Shown here piece by piece: positions 1 to 8,209 of a stretch of DNA of 64,000 bases. Origin of the DNA: Cyanobacteria bacterium FACHB-DQ100. GTDB lineage: Bacteria; Cyanobacteriota; Cyanobacteriia; Leptolyngbyales; Leptolyngbyaceae. Made by a program: the position numbers and the translations under genes. Numbering within the stretch: the stretch's first letter is position 1; each line of letters begins with the position of its first letter. The notes below the pieces were generated by a model. That model did not search any database. It was not told the DNA's origin and saw nothing but the letters and a program-made list of their open reading frames with translations. The stretch is taken from NCBI GenBank assembly GCA_014695195.1, contig JACJNW010000028.1, forward strand, positions 682,001 through 746,000, in the 5' to 3' direction.

Positions 1-82
1 TGCGAATGGTGATAATACTTTATCATTACTTAATATTTTGTTGGATTCCGTGACCTAGCCCCCGGTATGTGAGGAAGATTGA

Positions 83-526
83 ATGAAAAGGTTCTTGTCT
101 CAAGCCATGAATGTAGATCATCGTGGCTGTTTTTGGACTGCGCTAGATCAGCCTTGGGCTGAGGTGAACTATGTGGAAACGTTAGCAAACAAAGTGCGCG
201 GCAACCACTACCATCAGTACACCTATGAGCTTTTCTTTATCATCTCAGGTGAAATCGAGATCAGCATTGAGTCATTACAGTCTGGAGAGCGCACCACCTT
301 CTTGGCGACAAAAGGAGAGCAAATTCTGATTGAACCTTACGAGTTGCACACTTTCCGGACAAAGACCAACGCTCAATGGATTGCAATGCTGTCCCAGAAA
401 ATTGACCCCCACAATCCAGATTTTCATCGCCTTTCCAGTGCTGCACCCGCTCATCAAGAGGGAGACATCGATGTGGGTCTACCCAGTTTGGTGCCAACCC
501 AACCCTTGAGTCTCCTGGATAATTGA
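83..526 (+). CDS. Cupin-domain protein (RmlC-like fold)
   Basis: A 147-residue single-domain cupin. Cupin motif 1 is visible at residues 40-56 (G40, H42, H44, E49, G56) and motif 2 around P85 to H89, giving the usual three-histidine, one-glutamate metal site. It lacks a signal peptide, so it should be cytoplasmic. The ATG at 83 follows a GAGGAAG ribosome-binding site. Such stand-alone cupins can be sugar-nucleotide isomerases or sensors; no substrate can be read here. It is the first gene in the window and has no clear operon partner. Confidence 0.8.
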   Translation: MKRFLSQAMNVDHRGCFWTALDQPWAEVNYVETLANKVRGNHYHQYTYELFFIISGEIEISIESLQSGERTTFLATKGEQILIEPYELHTFRTKTNAQWIAMLSQKIDPHNPDFHRLSSAAPAHQEGDIDVGLPSLVPTQPLSLLDN

Positions 527-540
527 GTTCGCCAAATGTG

Positions 541-915
541 TCACTCTGGCTCTAAGAACATGCTTGACTGAGTATCGTTAGGTGTACCGAGACTACAGCA
601 AGGGAGCGGATTAATTTGAGAATTGCTGTAGTCTCGGCATTGCTCCCATTCAATGGAATCATGAGTACAAAAGATACGAATTGTCTCTCCCTGCGCCTGC
701 TTCACTTGCCGTAGGCGTTCTTGATTGCGGCGACGAACAAAAGAATCCACATCTCCAAGCCGTTGTAGAATCGACAACCCAAGTGGACAGCGAGGCATTT
801 CCGTCATTTCATCGCGATGATAATAAGCATCTCCAATGTGCAGCAACCATCCTTGCGAACTTATTCCAACTAGATCGGTTCTGGCATCGCTAAACTGCGT
901 AGATTTCTTTCCAAG
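541..915 (-). pseudogene. Remnant of an MBL-fold metallo-hydrolase (C-terminal part)
   Basis: The minus-strand frame bounded by stops at 916-918 and 541 encodes about 124 residues without an ATG. It contains GWLLHIGDAYYHRDEM, a NQERLR helix and IFCTHDSIEWEQC, which match the C-terminal third of metallo-beta-lactamase-fold hydrolases (late metal ligands in the GDA and THD segments). The N-terminal HxHxDH metal site is absent and a TGA closes the frame just upstream. A TTG at 846 could start a short peptide, but the family pattern runs upstream of it. Best read as a 5'-deleted gene. Confidence 0.6.
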
Positions 916-995
916 TCAGTGGTTGCAGCCTAATTGCTCAGACGATCACTCGCCCACCCGTTTGGGAACACTCAACAACTCAATTTTTTGTTGTC

Positions 996-1022
996 ATCCC
1001 GTCAGTCTGGTGGGATTTTTTG
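996..1022 (+). terminator. Probable rho-independent terminator
   Basis: ATCCC at 996-1000 pairs with GGGAT at 1012-1016, with an inner CAG/CTG pairing, followed by a T run. The stem is short, so this is tentative. No clear gene ends just before it on this strand. Confidence 0.4.
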
Positions 1023-1127
1023 TTTGAGAATGAGCGTGATCGCTCAGCTATAACCCTTAAAGTCGATTGCAGGCGCAAGCGTCCCTTAAAGAGGGGAATC
1101 CTTAAAACATTCCCTTTTTAGATAGCG

Positions 1128-1349
1128 ATGAATAAATTCCAGTGGCGCTCTCAATGGCATATCAGGCGCGATCGTATCCCCCAGATGATTCTCGTCATTG
1201 CGATCGGTATAGTCCCCCTCAGCTATGCGATCGCTCGGGTGTCTGACGAGTTTCGACTATGGCAGGCAGGCGGAAAATGGTGCGTTCAGATTGCGCCAAG
1301 CGGTGAAGAAAAAGCTCTCTACGGCTCTGAATGCACTGGGTTTAGATAG
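1128..1349 (+). CDS. Small single-pass membrane protein, unknown
   Basis: A 73-residue ORF with a basic N-terminus (SQWHIRRDR) and one hydrophobic helix at about residues 18-36 (MILVIAIGIVPLSYAIA), then a short polar tail with two cysteines (C52, C69). The layout suggests an inner-membrane protein with the tail outside, by the positive-inside rule. No family is recognised. The surrounding gap is otherwise non-coding, and HIP1-like GCGATCG sites lie inside the ORF. Confidence 0.45.
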   Translation: MNKFQWRSQWHIRRDRIPQMILVIAIGIVPLSYAIARVSDEFRLWQAGGKWCVQIAPSGEEKALYGSECTGFR

Positions 1350-1446
1350 CGCGATCGACTCCTGATAGGGCGGTGTCGATTTGCAGATCCGTCGATCTCA
1401 CCCACCGCGATCGGAATTTGCACCCAATTCGATTTCAATGATTTAT

Positions 1447-1812
1447 TTAGCGAGTCCAACACACAGAATTATTGGACTCTAATGCTTGCAAGCACTGAAC
1501 AGAGGTAGCATTACTTGGTGTTTCCAAGATTTTCAGCGTTTTTGGATCACGTTGGTACTCTCTTGCAGGCACTCCATCGAGTGTTGGAGTGTCAGAAAAG
1601 CGCGAAACCCATCGAATCTGAGTTTTAACTCCGTCCGACCAACTTAAAACAGAGCTAGTGTCAAAATCTTCCAGTTTGCAAATCTCCCGCCGCTCAAGCT
1701 TTGATCCCATGAAGTGATAGCAGACAACATCATGAGTGATAGACATAGCCGTGGCTGGGGCGATGCGACCAAATTCTAATACTACGATCGTCGCTATAGT
1801 TGCCTTTAGCAA
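1447..1812 (-). CDS. Secreted hypothetical protein (WSDGV family)
   Basis: A 121-residue protein with a probable signal peptide (about residues 1-22, ending near APATA) and four cysteines in the mature part, as expected for an exported disulfide protein. The start is TTG, supported by an AGAGAGG ribosome-binding site seven bases upstream. It begins 12 bp after the end of the 173-residue secreted gene at 1825-2322, so the two are probably one operon. It shares a WSDGVxTxI segment with the secreted protein at 8210-8602, so the island carries a small family of them. Function unknown. Confidence 0.55.
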   Translation of the reverse strand: MLKATIATIVVLEFGRIAPATAMSITHDVVCYHFMGSKLERREICKLEDFDTSSVLSWSDGVKTQIRWVSRFSDTPTLDGVPAREYQRDPKTLKILETPSNATSVQCLQALESNNSVCWTR

Positions 1813-1824
1813 TGTATACCTCTC

Positions 1825-2322
1825 TTAAGTTCCTGGTGTGAATCTGAAGATACTGAATATGTCTGCTCTAGAAGCTGGATTTTGAGTTGATGTACACTCT
1901 AAAACTTTCAGATAGTTTTCCGAAATTCGGCATCTAGCACCCTTTAGAAAACTAACTTGCCCCGAAGCATTCCGAACAATGAACTGACTTCCTTGTGGTT
2001 CAAAATTCAAAGTTCCGACAACCTGTCCTTTTCCCAGGTCACAGCCCAATCCGCCGCACCGGGCATACTTACCAAAGAGATCGAGCTTATATGTGTTGTA
2101 TATATTTAGGGTGTTTTGTTTAATATCAACGTACACAGCACTCGAATAAATTTCTCCTCCATCTTCAGCCCGTACCCAGTCAAAGGAAGTGAAACCATTG
2201 GCATCAGACCAAGCTTCTCTCAAAGTGCGATTATTCTGCTGCGCTGAAACAAAGGGAGCGCTAGTCGCGTAACTAACCCCGATAAAACTCAAAACTGTGA
2301 TTAATGCTCTCAAACTTTTCAT
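1825..2322 (-). CDS. Secreted hypothetical protein
   Basis: Exported protein of 165 residues if it starts at the ATG at 2322, which places the basic MKSLR directly before a hydrophobic signal core and a cleavage site near SAQQN. An ATG at 2346 would add eight residues. The mature part has a CGGLGC pair, a later RC and EC pair, and alternating strands, suggesting a small beta-rich disulfide protein. It resembles many lone secreted proteins of filamentous cyanobacteria. It is followed 12 bp later by another secreted gene. Function unknown. Confidence 0.6.
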   Translation of the reverse strand: MKSLRALITVLSFIGVSYATSAPFVSAQQNNRTLREAWSDANGFTSFDWVRAEDGGEIYSSAVYVDIKQNTLNIYNTYKLDLFGKYARCGGLGCDLGKGQVVGTLNFEPQGSQFIVRNASGQVSFLKGARCRISENYLKVLECTSTQNPASRADIFSIFRFTPGT

Positions 2323-2429
2323 AGGGGGCAATCTTGCTTCATCCACCGCATAGTAGCCCTAGCCCGCAAAAATATACGTGAAGGCTTCGTAATTTTTTTA
2401 GCAGAAATTGTGTAGCAATTTGCCTGAAC

Positions 2430-2654
2430 TCACTCGACCTCGGAATCCCCCGTAATTTTGACGAGCAGCGATGGATTGCGGCAAAGTTCCATTGAAAGAT
2501 TAATACTCCACGATCCACCGTTGTCTTGAACGATCGCTTGATTGTCTGATCGCTTCAAGATTTGATTTACGACTCCTGATCGTGTTGTGAAAATTCGCAC
2601 CATCTTTTCTGCATAGTCGTAAGCGATCGTGGTTTCGTGTTCAGTGATCGACAT
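2430..2654 (-). CDS. Small hypothetical protein
   Basis: The frame opens further upstream, but the ATG at 2654 is the most likely start because the upstream residues are low-quality and basic. The 74-residue product (MSITEHETTIAYDYAEKM onward) is predicted to be a small soluble beta protein. Upstream of it lies a run of TTAGTC repeats (2801-3012) that may be a control region. No family recognised. Confidence 0.5.
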   Translation of the reverse strand: MSITEHETTIAYDYAEKMVRIFTTRSGVVNQILKRSDNQAIVQDNGGSWSINLSMELCRNPSLLVKITGDSEVE

Positions 2655-3422
2655 TTTTTTCTGCTCGTCGTTTGTCTCTATTAGTCTAAATCGAGACTTA
2701 AATCGAGAGCATTGATAACTCTGTTTAATGAGTGTATTTGTTCTTATCGGGTGAGAGAGCCTGATCATTTTTGGACGAATGCGATCGCGATCGCGGAAAT
2801 TTAGTCCAATTTTAGTCCAGAAGATTTAGTCGACCTCTTAAAGTGTTGCTGTGATTGAAATCTGCATTTATGGACTTCAGCTTGAAGGCAAAAGTTCAAC
2901 GAGAAATTACACAATTTTTGAGACCATAAATCCGTTAATCCCTTGTGTAGCAACGATTTCAGGGGCAAGCCTGATTTGGAAATGTTGGACTAAGCAAAAA
3001 TGTATCTAGTCCAGAAGTTGCGCGATCGAGTTCATCCGCTCAACTTATCGATCGCACTCTAAATTCCTGCATAGCAAGGGAGTGCCGATTAAGACGATCG
3101 CATCAATCACGGGGCACGAATCCTTGAATGAACTCTCTCGATATTTGGAAATGACCCTAGAGCAGCGGTGATCGGCGATCATGCAACTTCTTTAAGCATT
3201 GCAGCATCTCAAGGTCTATGGAATTCCCCATACACCTTACAAGCCCTGCATCTACAAATCCCTTGTTACAGCTGGACGTAAAAACTTACCTCCATTTCGT
3301 GTATAAGTCATATTCAAATACACGAAGAAATGCCTGATAGACCATGCAATGTGATTGATGCCCATCTGAAACTATTTCTAAGATGCCTAGTTATTCGAGC
3401 GCGGCTTGTCTTCCCCATGCGG
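2655..3422. other. Non-coding stretch with TTAGTC repeats
   Basis: No convincing gene. It holds overlapping HIP1 octamers (2781-2796), TTAGTC at 2801, 2812 and 2826, GACTAA at 2988 and CTAGTCC at 3006. The same hexamer is iterated at 11498-11608. Confidence 0.6.
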
Positions 3423-3701
3423 TCAAGGCTCGATGCGAAAGCGGACAGGACTCCGACCAACGATTCTGAGTTGGTTCTGCTGATAGAATTCGAGCAGCGC
3501 GTAAACCAAGTTGATATGAACGGCTCTGATTGCAATGCTGTCATCCAGCAAAAACAGCCGCGATTCTCCGGGATAGCGCTGCTGAAGATCCGGCACACTA
3601 AAAGACTGTTGCTGAAACTGCTCTTGCAATTCCAGCTTGATTTGCTCGATAGCACTGAGATCGATCTCCTCATCGGACGATCTGTCGGTTGCGAACCCCA
3701 T
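3423..3701 (-). CDS. Small hypothetical protein, possible DNA-binding
   Basis: A 92-residue acidic-to-basic protein. Its first third is a glutamine-rich amphipathic helix (IEQIKLELQEQFQQQ). The remainder, with VPDLQQRYP and LYLxF-type pattern ending in a basic FRIEP tail, could fold as a small winged helix, but this is inference. The ATG at 3701 is preceded by a GAAAGGAATGTGAGG ribosome-binding region. Two overlapping open frames on this segment are judged to be shadows. No neighbours within 400 bp. Confidence 0.5.
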   Translation of the reverse strand: MGFATDRSSDEEIDLSAIEQIKLELQEQFQQQSFSVPDLQQRYPGESRLFLLDDSIAIRAVHINLVYALLEFYQQNQLRIVGRSPVRFRIEP

Positions 3702-4418
3702 GCCTCACATTCCTTTCAAGGTTGAGGCGCTCCAGGTCGGGCGGAATGAGACCGTTCCCTTCCTGAGGAGCGCTTGAGCTAGAATTTCCTGCGGCATGAC
3801 TCAGGAATCGCAGTGCTGAGGATGTTTATTGTCTCCTCGCAAAAAACGTCCGAGTTTGAAGCAAGGAAAAAGACCTGACTGAAGAACTTGAATGGGGAGG
3901 AGCTGGGCTAGATACTGATTGACATCCGAGCGCTGCTTTTGGCTCAGTGAAGCCCTTCGAAGTTTAGAGTGCAGCATCGAGGCGAGCACTTCGTGGTGCA
4001 GAGCATTCGCTTTCTTTTGTATTGTCATTAGAGATAAGAAACAGGCTAGTGGGTCCAAAATGCAGCACGATTACATGGCTTGTCTAACGAGATTGCACCC
4101 AGCGACGGAGCGAGTCTACTTCAGAAAAAGAGTCACAACCCATCGAACACAGGCATCATAGGAAAAGGCAAAAGCAGTTGAACAGAGTGACAGGACACGC
4201 TAGGAAGGTGGCGCGCCGTCTTGCTCACGCCTTCCTCTCCGTGCAATCGCTGAGAGAAATGCGAGGTGCTCGTTGATGTGTAAGGCACACACTTGGCTAA
4301 ATTAGCGTGATTTTTCTGCAACTAGACTAATTCTGAGCAGTTTGCAGTGTTTTATACACACAGAGACAATTATTTATGCCACAGTGAATTGCAGATCTCA
4401 TCCTTCACCTGCAATCTC
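3702..4418. other. Gene-poor stretch
   Basis: No convincing gene. A minus-strand frame at 3801-4058 (85 codons) has a plausible helical middle but no ribosome-binding site or recognised family; it may be a decayed gene. Confidence 0.4.
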
Positions 4419-4589
4419 TCACTTCTTAGGTCTACCCCAGTCATGACAAAGATGCTCCGCGCTAATGAATCGGACTGCCAGTTGTTTAAGTTCTGGTTCT
4501 GCGATCGCGTTTGTGATGGCATTCATTATCAAAACCAATTGTTCCTTCAGCTTGCCAGCTTTGGTCTTGATTGCCGTGAGCAAGCCCAT
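4419..4589 (-). CDS. Very small ORF, possible gene remnant
   Basis: A 56-residue frame starting MGLLTAIKTKAGKLKEQL, strongly helical, with a C-terminal SAEHLCHDWG segment. The frame remains open for 13 codons upstream of the ATG back to a TGA. The adjacent upstream segment (about 4680-4840, same strand) also reads sensibly in a different frame, so this may be the tail of an older, now broken gene. No family recognised. Confidence 0.3.
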   Translation of the reverse strand: MGLLTAIKTKAGKLKEQLVLIMNAITNAIAEPELKQLAVRFISAEHLCHDWGRPKK

Positions 4590-4981
4590 AAGCTCAGTGC
4601 AAAGTTGATAAAGCGTGGATTTCAGTCATTTTCTGCTGCTCTCAGGAGCAATCCTTGCTCGGCATCAATCCTTGCACGGGCTGGGCTGAGCTTGATACGA
4701 GCGGCAAGCGGCAAGCGTTCGGCGAAGGGCAGGGTAGGGCAACAGCCTTGTTTGCAGCCTGGGTGCTTCAGACTTAATGGCAAAAACCACTGCACCAGTA
4801 TGCTCATACTCGGTCAGCAATTCCGCCCCTGATGATGGAAGATGTGCTGTGGATTACTGTATCGACTCTCATATTTGTGAAATACTAAAAAACTGATGCA
4901 AAATATCTTGTGATAGCCCAAGCTTTGATTCAAGCATAGAGAAGCCTCGATCTCAGGAACCGTGAGTACTAAAACTGTCTC

Positions 4982-5317
4982 ATGCTCAAACAGCAAAACA
5001 ACCCAAAGATTTCCGACACCCTGTTGGATCAGATTGTGAATGCCGTCTCGCTTTCTGGGGATCACGAAATTGCAAAACTGGCCATGGTAATTAAAACGTT
5101 GAGAAGCTTCAAACTAGGGTTGGTTGCGGCTGATCTATCCCTACAGTATGCGAGTGAAGAATACGATCAAGCGCTCTGCTTGAGTTTGTACCGAGCGCTG
5201 CAGCAAGTGAATGCGATGAACCGTGCTGGGGGTGTAGACGTGAGTGTATTGCACGAACTTTGGAAGCGCAAACACAGCCCGCTGCTCGATTCAATTGCAG
5301 GACTCTCCGACTCTTAA
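4982..5317 (+). CDS. Hypothetical protein, all-helical
   Basis: A 111-residue protein with long amphipathic helices (DTLLDQIVNAVSL, DHEIAKLAMVIKTLR, and a later YRALQQVNAMNRAGG). Codon use is like that of real genes nearby, but no ribosome-binding site is obvious before the ATG. No signal peptide, membrane segment or family motif. It stands alone, with about 640 bp of non-coding DNA after it. Confidence 0.45.
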   Translation: MLKQQNNPKISDTLLDQIVNAVSLSGDHEIAKLAMVIKTLRSFKLGLVAADLSLQYASEEYDQALCLSLYRALQQVNAMNRAGGVDVSVLHELWKRKHSPLLDSIAGLSDS

Positions 5318-5961
5318 AGAAGCTGTGCTGTCTGTGGTTCAGCGACGCTTTCTGGAGGAGCGAACTTCATGAATCGATCGAATCGATAGGCAGAGATCGC
5401 TGTCCTTTGGCATGCAACAGGGATAAGGACAGGATGAGGGTTCTCTAACACGCGCAATCGCAATACTCTACCCAGATTGCCCAATTTTACTGATCAATGG
5501 GGTAAACCTACTTCGATAGTAAGAAACGCAAGAGCACGATCGCGAGCGTTAATGCTATGAGACAAAAGGATAGTTATACATCATGATGACTAGAAGGCGG
5601 CGCAAGCCTTCTTTTTTATGTATTGGTCACCTTCATCCCTCAATAACAATCCCCTAGCCAGTCAACTAGAGGAAGGGTTATCTGAAAACGTGAATATCTT
5701 CAGGATGCCCAAAGCAGTTGACATCGATCACAGTGTACAGCGTTTGTTCGTATCAGCTTTTTCTGGTCTTGGCTGAAGCGAGAGCAGCGGGTCGGTGTCG
5801 TGCTAAAAAGGCGCTTTTTCAGCAGGTGTGAATCGCTCAAGTCTGAATGGCGCAATGTTCAAATTTCAGCAGGTCTCGGTGATGGTGGACAAGTTAAAGG
5901 AATCAGGGAAGTAATTAAGGAGATTCGAGTCGAGTTGCAGATGGCAGAAGCGATCGCCCAC
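5318..5961. other. Non-coding stretch with terminator
   Basis: No gene seen apart from a weak frame at 5800-5982. It contains the hairpin at 5591-5616 and several GATCGC sites. Confidence 0.5.
5591..5616 (+). terminator. Rho-independent terminator
   Basis: AGAAGGC (5591-5597) pairs with GCCTTCT (5605-5611), followed by a six-T tract. No gene ends immediately before it; it may close the transcript of the 4982-5317 gene or a lost gene. Confidence 0.65.
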
Positions 5962-6096
5962 TTAACGATCGCATTTTTGTAGTTCTGAAGTGAACCAGAG
6001 CAGCGCCATGATTCCAACGGCTTCAGCAACGGCTGTGATCATTTTTGGATCGCGATGATCACCCGTCTCAATCTTTTGACCCAATTCATAAACCAT
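5962..6096 (-). CDS. Small membrane protein of the island
   Basis: A frame open from 6150. The likely start is the ATG at 6096, which overlaps the end of the preceding 85-residue gene by 11 bp; the 6150 ATG would overlap by 65 bp. The 44-residue product has a polar first half (ELGQKIETGDHRDP) and one hydrophobic helix (MITAVAEAVGIMALLW). It is the last of three tightly packed minus-strand genes and may be translated by coupling. Confidence 0.45.
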   Translation of the reverse strand: MVYELGQKIETGDHRDPKMITAVAEAVGIMALLWFTSELQKCDR

Positions 6097-6343
6097 CGTG
6101 CGAAGTGCCTGACTGCTCAAGGATTTTTCGGCTGAATTGATCGACCTCATTTATCAACCTCTGCATTTCGATAACAAGCTGGCCCCGTTTTCCGTGTCGC
6201 AATCGATTCTTGCTGACACGCTGTTTCCCTTGCTCAGACTTCGCGCCCGTCGATTTCAACCAGGGGCGATTCTGTTGCATCCATTGACGCTGCTTGGCTT
6301 TCTGCAATTCGCGCTCGATCGGGTCGTTGCTCCATCGCGGCAT
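6086..6343 (-). CDS. Small basic protein with STGAKSEQGKQRVSKNRLRHG motif
   Basis: An 85-residue basic protein. Residues about 30-50 match the recurrent phage and mobile-element segment 'sTGp.tpeGKa.s..Nr.kHG', followed by a helical tail. This motif is common in small proteins of prophages and integrative elements; its biochemical role is not established. It overlaps the end of the 205-residue upstream frame by 110 bp, so one of the two ends may be wrong. Middle member of a three-gene cluster. Confidence 0.6.
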   Translation of the reverse strand: MPRWSNDPIERELQKAKQRQWMQQNRPWLKSTGAKSEQGKQRVSKNRLRHGKRGQLVIEMQRLINEVDQFSRKILEQSGTSHDGL

Positions 6344-6851
6344 GAATTCCCCCTAATTGGTTCAGTTGCTTATCGACATAGCTCTTGATGAACTGTGTTG
6401 GCTTCTTGGGATTTTTAATCGTATCGATCGCTAGAATCAGCTTTCTACAGGATTCCTGCGCTCGAAACATCAATGAGAACAACGTTTCTGCGCGATCGAT
6501 ATCTTCAAGTGAGGCAAAAGCTAAATTGCTCAATTCCTGCGTAATCGATTCCATCAAAACAAGCTGACACGACAAGGCTTTTACCGCTTCACCTGGAAAG
6601 TCTGATTCAATTGCTCGAATACGATCGCGGCAAGCTTGGACAAATTCCGCTGTTAACTCCGTTGATTCCTCAGGCGATCTCATTACAACCGAAAGCCCAA
6701 AGCCCAGCGCTGGATCTGTAACGGTTTTTGGCAGCGCGGCTGTAAAACCTTGTGCTGATTTGGCTCGACTGGCAGCACGATTGCGGTGTGAAACATCCAT
6801 CAGCTTATCCAACTGTTGCAGCAATTCCATTTTTTTCATCACTGGTTGCAT
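6234..6851 (-). CDS. Helical hypothetical protein of the island
   Basis: A 205-residue mainly helical protein. The ATG at 6851 and another at 6839 are both possible starts; neither has a strong ribosome-binding site. The central part (CRDRIRAIESDFPGEAVKAL, SLEDIDRAETLFSLMFRAQ) looks like a coiled helical bundle. The last 37 residues are read from the same DNA as the start of the next gene in another frame and look like its shadow, so the native C-terminus may have been lost. It is preceded by five GAGTTTCGY repeats at 6901-6961. Confidence 0.55.
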   Translation of the reverse strand: MQPVMKKMELLQQLDKLMDVSHRNRAASRAKSAQGFTAALPKTVTDPALGFGLSVVMRSPEESTELTAEFVQACRDRIRAIESDFPGEAVKALSCQLVLMESITQELSNLAFASLEDIDRAETLFSLMFRAQESCRKLILAIDTIKNPKKPTQFIKSYVDKQLNQLGGIHAAMEQRPDRARIAESQAASMDATESPLVEIDGREV

Positions 6852-6900
6852 TCAAACTAATCATGACAAATATTTTTCAAACTCCTGCATAAAAAAGGCG

Positions 6901-6961
6901 GAGTTTCGTGAGTTTCGTGATGCAAAAGAAAGGGGAGTTTCGCGAGTTTCGCGAGTTTCGC
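6901..6961 (+). repeat. Nine-base GAGTTTCGY iterations
   Basis: Two direct copies at 6901-6918, a 16-bp spacer, then three copies at 6935-6961. Partial copies (TTTCGCGAGTT) recur near 7175 and 7335 inside the next gene. Placed between the end of one minus-strand gene (6966) and the start of the next (6851). Confidence 0.8.
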
Positions 6962-6965
6962 GGCA

Positions 6966-7449
6966 TCAATCACAACTTTGTTCTACAAGCATCTGTGTAA
7001 TCAAGAATGTTTGACGACGAGTGCTGAACAAAAACGGCAAGTCAAGGGGTGTTGCCATATATCGGGAAAAAGCCTCATCTCGCCGTAACATCGCATTAAG
7101 GCAGAGATCGGACACAATTTGCATTACTGGGGTCGGATTCGGGCTTGGTTGATTCCCGCAGGCAATTTTAATCATTTCGCGAGTTGCGCCCGTCATATCA
7201 GGTACAAACGATTTCCCAACATTCGGTGTAACCAATGATGAATCGCAATTGACCGAAGCTTGCACCAAATCTTTACCGATTAGATACCGCATCGTACTGA
7301 GACACACGATCGATTGAATCCATATCGATCGCAACCGTTTCGCGAGTTCGACTTGATACTCCCACCGTTCGCCAATCAGTAGCGGTCGCAGGCAGAAACA
7401 AAGATGATAAGACAGCGATCGCGCTTCCGAGAATGAATGGTTTCAACAT
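6966..7449 (-). pseudogene. Secreted hypothetical protein, frameshifted
   Basis: The first part starts at the ATG at 7449 with a signal peptide (MLKPFILGSAIAVLSSLFLP) and reads DWRTVGVSSRTRETVAIDMDSI, then runs out of frame near 7287. A second frame continues with RYLIGKDLVQASVNCDS and a cysteine-rich C-terminal half ending at 6966. Joined, the two give one exported protein of the kind common in filamentous cyanobacteria (WxxVGVSS, then VxxDxDSI, then SxNC). One extra base or a two-base loss near GATGCGGTATC (about 7284-7294) explains the break. A sequencing error cannot be excluded. Confidence 0.65.
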
Positions 7450-7660
7450 AACTCTTGAGATAGGAGCCTGCTGAAGATAATAGCGATACTCCTCAGCATA
7501 TATATGCATTCCATCAAGACTTTTATTACACATCACGTTGATAAAGCGCTGATAAAAAACAGCAGTCTCTTTCCCTTTAATCCGGTGAGAATGCTTGCCA
7601 TCTGGATTTCTCCACATTGTGTGGAGTCGAGAGCGATCTCGGTCGGCAAATTGCAACAAT

Positions 7661-7684
7661 AAAAAAGCACCCTCGATCGGGTGC
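7661..7684 (-). terminator. Rho-independent terminator, minus strand
   Basis: GCACCC (7667-7672) pairs with GGGTGC (7679-7684), and the six-A run at 7661-7666 gives a T tract on the minus transcript. Confidence 0.65.
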
Positions 7685-7932
7685 ATTCTGCCTTGTTGTG
7701 ATCCGTTTCTCTCTTCAGTGCATCACGATCGCAAATCAAGAAGATTCTGCCTAAAGAATGAAAGCTAGAGCCACTTGAAAATTAAGGCTCGAACTTGGGA
7801 ACGCTCTTAGGTAACTGCTCATAAGAGAGGACAAACAGCAGTGTTATTAGGGGCACTGCTGTTTTATTTATTGACTTTCAAACGTTCTCAATCCGGTAAG
7901 AATGCTTGCTGTCTGCGCGATCGCTTCCGTAA

Positions 7933-7968
7933 AAAAATCCCGCGATCGTTATGATTAGCGGGATTTTT
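7933..7968. terminator. Bidirectional terminator hairpin
   Basis: AAAAATCCCGC (7933-7943) pairs perfectly with GCGGGATTTTT (7958-7968) around a 14-base loop. It lies just after the stop of the small minus-strand frame at 7976. A related hairpin at 10820-10855 carries the same loop in reverse complement. Confidence 0.75.
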
Positions 7969-7975
7969 GCTCTTA

Positions 7976-8110
7976 TTAACGTGGAAAGAATGCTTGCCAT
8001 CCATTTTCAGCGATGATCTCATCGACTCGTTCTTTACCAGACGCGATCGCTGTTCGATGTAACCCGCTGAAAGATTTCCTCGGATCTAGCTTCTCTAATA
8101 GATCCCCATG
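7976..8110 (-). pseudogene. Remnant of a small gene (WQAFFPR C-terminus)
   Basis: A minus-strand frame of 44 codons bounded upstream by TGA (8111-8113), with no ATG. It reads LLEKLDPRKSFSGLHRTA, then AIASGKERVDEIIAENGWQAFFPR. The second half matches the small gene at 10860-11125 (AIAAGKERIDELISEN, EWEQFFPRQ), and both are followed by related hairpins. A 5'-truncated paralogue of that gene. Confidence 0.5.
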
Positions 8111-8209
8111 TCAGACTGATCCTCGCCGCTGAAAATGGAAGCTGAATAATCTGAGTTCTAGGTGTAAATTATATGACAGGGTTAAAGCATCAGTTATTGG
8201 TTAAACCGA

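Larger units (their letters stand above)
7450..7975. other. Stretch with decayed copies of a small gene
   Basis: On the minus strand, codons for RWQAFSPD-stop end at 7577 and RQQAFLPD-stop ends at 7888. Both resemble the end of the small gene at 7976-8110 (GWQAFFPR-stop). They look like 3' remnants of a repeated small-gene family. No intact gene here. Confidence 0.5.

Noticed and set aside
3314-3725. Two more overlapping ORFs on both strands
   Set aside because: They overlap the better minus-strand gene at 3423-3701 and lack ribosome-binding sites.
4347-4832. A 161-codon plus-strand ORF
   Set aside because: The opposite strand reads more like protein in short pieces (for example MGLLTAIKTKAGKLKEQL); the plus frame is rich in cysteine, serine and rare patterns.
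6901-6961. Possible CRISPR array
   Set aside because: Units are only nine bases and contiguous, with no spacers of regular length; no cas genes are present.
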